Source of the DNA: JAFGUF01 sp040883315
GTDB taxonomy: Bacteria > Bacillota > Clostridia > Christensenellales > UMGS416
DNA length: 64,000 nt
NCBI GenBank assembly: GCA_040883315.1
Contig: JBFLKU010000012.1
Span: 124,001-188,000 of the forward strand
Reading direction: 5' to 3'
Shown here: positions 62,144 to 64,000 of the stretch, piece after piece
Layout: the number at the start of each line of letters is the position of its first letter
Position numbering within the stretch: the stretch's first letter is position 1
Program-made: the position numbers and the translations under genes
The notes under the pieces: model-generated
The model's input: the letters and a program-made list of their open reading frames with translations, nothing else
Told to the model about the DNA's origin: nothing
Database searches by the model: none

Positions 62144-63034
62144 CTAGCCTTTGCTGAGATAATATACACCTTCTATTCGCTTCACAGCACTTCCGCCAAA
62201 TAGTATATGAGTCGTCCCATCCTTGTCACACTTTCGCAGCTTGATATAATTTGGGTTCTTCATACTTGGTCCTTGCTCTATTGTGATGTCGCTTTTCCAA
62301 AGTTTATTCTTAAGTAGGTAATATCCAAATGCCGCATTCCCAGAGCCTGTAGCAGGGTCTTCAATGTATCCGAAGGTAGGCGCAAACACTCTGGTTCTGT
62401 ATGATGCCATTGCACTGGATGTTTCCTTTGTATGTATATGAATGATATCAATAGAGTTTTTAACACAGAAATCATTCAGTTCATCCAAATCAGGATTGAT
62501 AGAGATACATTTGTCTATACTATTTATAGGAATGATTAGAGTCTTAAGTCCACCGTCAATTACATCTATTGGTAAATCATCAGCTATGTTTTCCACGTCC
62601 GTTTTCAATGCTCTTGCCACATCATCCTTTTTAATGCAGCACTCCAAATATTTCGCCTCAGGTGCCATTATGTATACTGCGTCTTCTTCATTTATTCTAT
62701 TAAATACAGAGAGCTTGCCAGCATTTACATTTATAAATACTTCTTCTTTTTTACATAATTTCTCATCGTTTCTTATCTGGTCATACATTATAGCAATAGT
62801 AGCATGACCACAAAATTCTACTTCCCGTTCTGATGAATAATACTTCAGCGTGAATATTTCACCGTCTCTTTTCACATATCCTACCTCGCTGACAAACCCT
62901 TTCAATTCTTTAGCAATTTGAAGCATATCTTCATGCGATATAGCCACGTCTAGTTCAATGCAGCCGGCGGGATTACCGGATGATGTGCCATCTGTGAATG
63001 CATCTAATTTTTTAAAATTATATATCTTTATCAA
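62144..63034 (-). CDS. PhzF-family isomerase-like protein
   Basis: 296 residues. The two-fold DapF-like fold of PhzF is indicated by DAFTDGTSSGNPAGC at the N-terminus, FVSEVGYV with the catalytic glutamate, VEFCGHATIA, and the C-half EDPATGSGNAAFGYYL. Most members are not phenazine enzymes and have unknown substrates. Start TTG 63034 with AAGGAGA six bases upstream. It is 15 bases downstream of the permease gene and may share its transcript. Confidence 0.86.
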   Translation of the reverse strand: MIKIYNFKKLDAFTDGTSSGNPAGCIELDVAISHEDMLQIAKELKGFVSEVGYVKRDGEIFTLKYYSSEREVEFCGHATIAIMYDQIRNDEKLCKKEEVFINVNAGKLSVFNRINEEDAVYIMAPEAKYLECCIKKDDVARALKTDVENIADDLPIDVIDGGLKTLIIPINSIDKCISINPDLDELNDFCVKNSIDIIHIHTKETSSAMASYRTRVFAPTFGYIEDPATGSGNAAFGYYLLKNKLWKSDITIEQGPSMKNPNYIKLRKCDKDGTTHILFGGSAVKRIEGVYYLSKG

Positions 63035-63049
63035 GTTAAATCTCCTTGC

Positions 63050-63838
63050 CTACTTTGCGAAAATATCTTTTTTCAGCCTATCTCTTTTGTCAAAGGAAAT
63101 GTTTGATGCTATTTTAAGCATCACAGCAATGCCTGTATACTGTAGAACAAATATTGCAATCATAATAATTATTTGATAAGAAATCGCAGTCAGCGGCAGT
63201 GAGCCGCCCAGCATTTGTCCCGTCATCATGCCCGGCAAAGAAACCAAACCTATTGTCATCATGGAGGCAATCGCCGGCTTCAGTGCGGACTCCATTGCAT
63301 TTATAATATATGGCTTCACTGCCTGATATCTGGATGCTCCAAGCGATAGATACAGCAGATAGGTGTCCTCATTGTCCCTTAGTCCATTATACAGGGTACT
63401 AAAGCTGATAATTATAGAGCGCATGCAGTTGCCCAGCAGCATTCCACTCATAGTAATCAAATATCTTGCATCAAATATATTATCCAGCTGCAAAACAACG
63501 CCTGTGAGCAAAAAAATCAATATAAATAGTGGTACGCCTGTTCCTGCTGCCAGCAACCAAATGAATTTACTTTTTTTCAGCTTACAGGAGCTGGTTATGG
63601 TGAAAGAGCTGACAAAGACCATGATTGATATATATATTATATTCAGCCAAGGATAATTCCATTTAAACAAAAATTGGAGATATACCCCCACCAGTAATAG
63701 CTGAACTATCATTCTGATTATAGATATTACCATGCTTTTGTTTATGGAAAGGCCTATCAGCTTGTTTGATATAAAAATGGGTATAATTAGTGCTAATAAA
63801 ATTATTGCACCTACAGCGTTTACACTCTCAGCTCCCAT
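63050..63838 (-). CDS. fetB: FetB-type ABC permease (UPF0014)
   Basis: 262 residues with about seven helices. The GMLLGNCMRSIIISFSTL segment, the cytoplasmic LYLSLGASRYQAVKPYI loop and LVSLPGMMTGQMLGG match the FetB/YbbM family, linked to iron export and peroxide resistance. An ATP-binding protein gene ends inside its first codons, so FetA and FetB are translationally coupled. GGAGGT ribosome site. Confidence 0.87.
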   Translation of the reverse strand: MGAESVNAVGAIILLALIIPIFISNKLIGLSINKSMVISIIRMIVQLLLVGVYLQFLFKWNYPWLNIIYISIMVFVSSFTITSSCKLKKSKFIWLLAAGTGVPLFILIFLLTGVVLQLDNIFDARYLITMSGMLLGNCMRSIIISFSTLYNGLRDNEDTYLLYLSLGASRYQAVKPYIINAMESALKPAIASMMTIGLVSLPGMMTGQMLGGSLPLTAISYQIIIMIAIFVLQYTGIAVMLKIASNISFDKRDRLKKDIFAK

Positions 63839-64000
63839 GATGCACCTCCAGTTTTTTGAATTCGCCTATTCCCAGATGCCTGCTGTCGTGGGATATAAAA
63901 ATAATGCTCAAATCCTTAATCTCTGATAAATAGTTCAATACCTTTCTGGCACGTTCAATATCCACGCCGGATAGTGCCTCGTCCAGAAGTAGTATCTTTT
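63828..64000 (-). CDS. fetA: FetA-type ABC ATP-binding protein, C-terminal part (cut by window edge)
   Basis: Only the last 56 or so codons are in the window; the gene starts beyond base 64000. The visible part begins at Walker B (KILLLDEALSGVD) and includes the H-loop (IFISHDSRHLG). The stop TGA lies 11 bases inside fetB. With the UPF0014 permease it forms the FetAB type exporter. The assignment rests on the ABC motifs and the partner gene. Confidence 0.85.
   Translation of the reverse strand, partial: KILLLDEALSGVDIERARKVLNYLSEIKDLSIIFISHDSRHLGIGEFKKLEVHHGS

Overview
The window reads as a gene-dense stretch of an AT-rich bacterial chromosome, most likely an anaerobic low-GC Firmicute of the Clostridia type. 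Pointers are the mreBCD–PBP2–RodA–methylglyoxal synthase order, LytR-CpsA-Psr and DivIC/FtsB proteins, many TTG/GTG starts behind strong Shine-Dalgarno sites, and a RACo-like corrinoid-protein activator. I see no phage, insertion sequence, CRISPR array, tRNA or rRNA, and no gene-free stretch above 300 bases. The assignment comes from gene content only.

Layout. 1-2464: end of an arginine operon (argD, argF, a GNAT acetyltransferase). 2461-6644 (minus): eight-gene cation/proton antiporter operon of Mbh/Mrp type. 6799-12632 (plus): PHP phosphoesterase, LCP protein, RadC, YqeG phosphatase, endonuclease IV-like protein, Xaa-Pro peptidase, EF-P. 12722-17495 (minus): uvrB-uvrA. 17687-18124: small membrane protein. 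18130-27108 (minus): cell-shape operon maf-mreBCD-mrdA-rodA-mgsA-dUTPase, then aspartokinase. 27359-28657: proA. 28652-34677 (minus): argG-argH-M24 peptidase-QueG-like, then a zinc-ribbon protein and a metallophosphoesterase. 34874-36439: RACo-like protein. 36445-37815 (minus): dihydrolipoamide dehydrogenase. 38012-40456: asnS and threonylcarbamoyl-AMP synthase. 40458-42285 (minus): CvpA and an anchored beta-propeller-like protein. 42426-45177: TVP38 protein, a DnaA-box cluster, a lone pseudopilin, murA and an FmdB-like zinc ribbon. 45360-46394: lipoprotein. 46545-52095 (minus): a Gld-type ABC operon with tyrA downstream. 52258-56324: divIC, tdk, split chromate transporter, GH3 lipoprotein. 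56346-64000 (minus): glycerate kinase, glutamate dehydrogenase, a double-receiver/PEP-binding protein, PhzF protein and a FetAB-type ABC exporter.

Functionally it is mostly housekeeping: arginine biosynthesis at two loci, envelope growth and division, DNA repair and nucleotide hygiene (uvrAB, maf, dUTPase, endonuclease IV-like), and translation support (efp, asnS, tsaC). Less ordinary items are the antiporter module that lacks both MrpA and any hydrogenase, the giant PEP-binding protein with two receiver domains, the orphan RACo protein, a cluster of four DnaA-box-like sites far from any dnaA gene, an orphan pseudopilin, a thymidine kinase that lost its zinc site, and several convergent gene pairs whose stop codons lie inside one shared hairpin. 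Promoters are often TGnTATAAT extended -10 elements.
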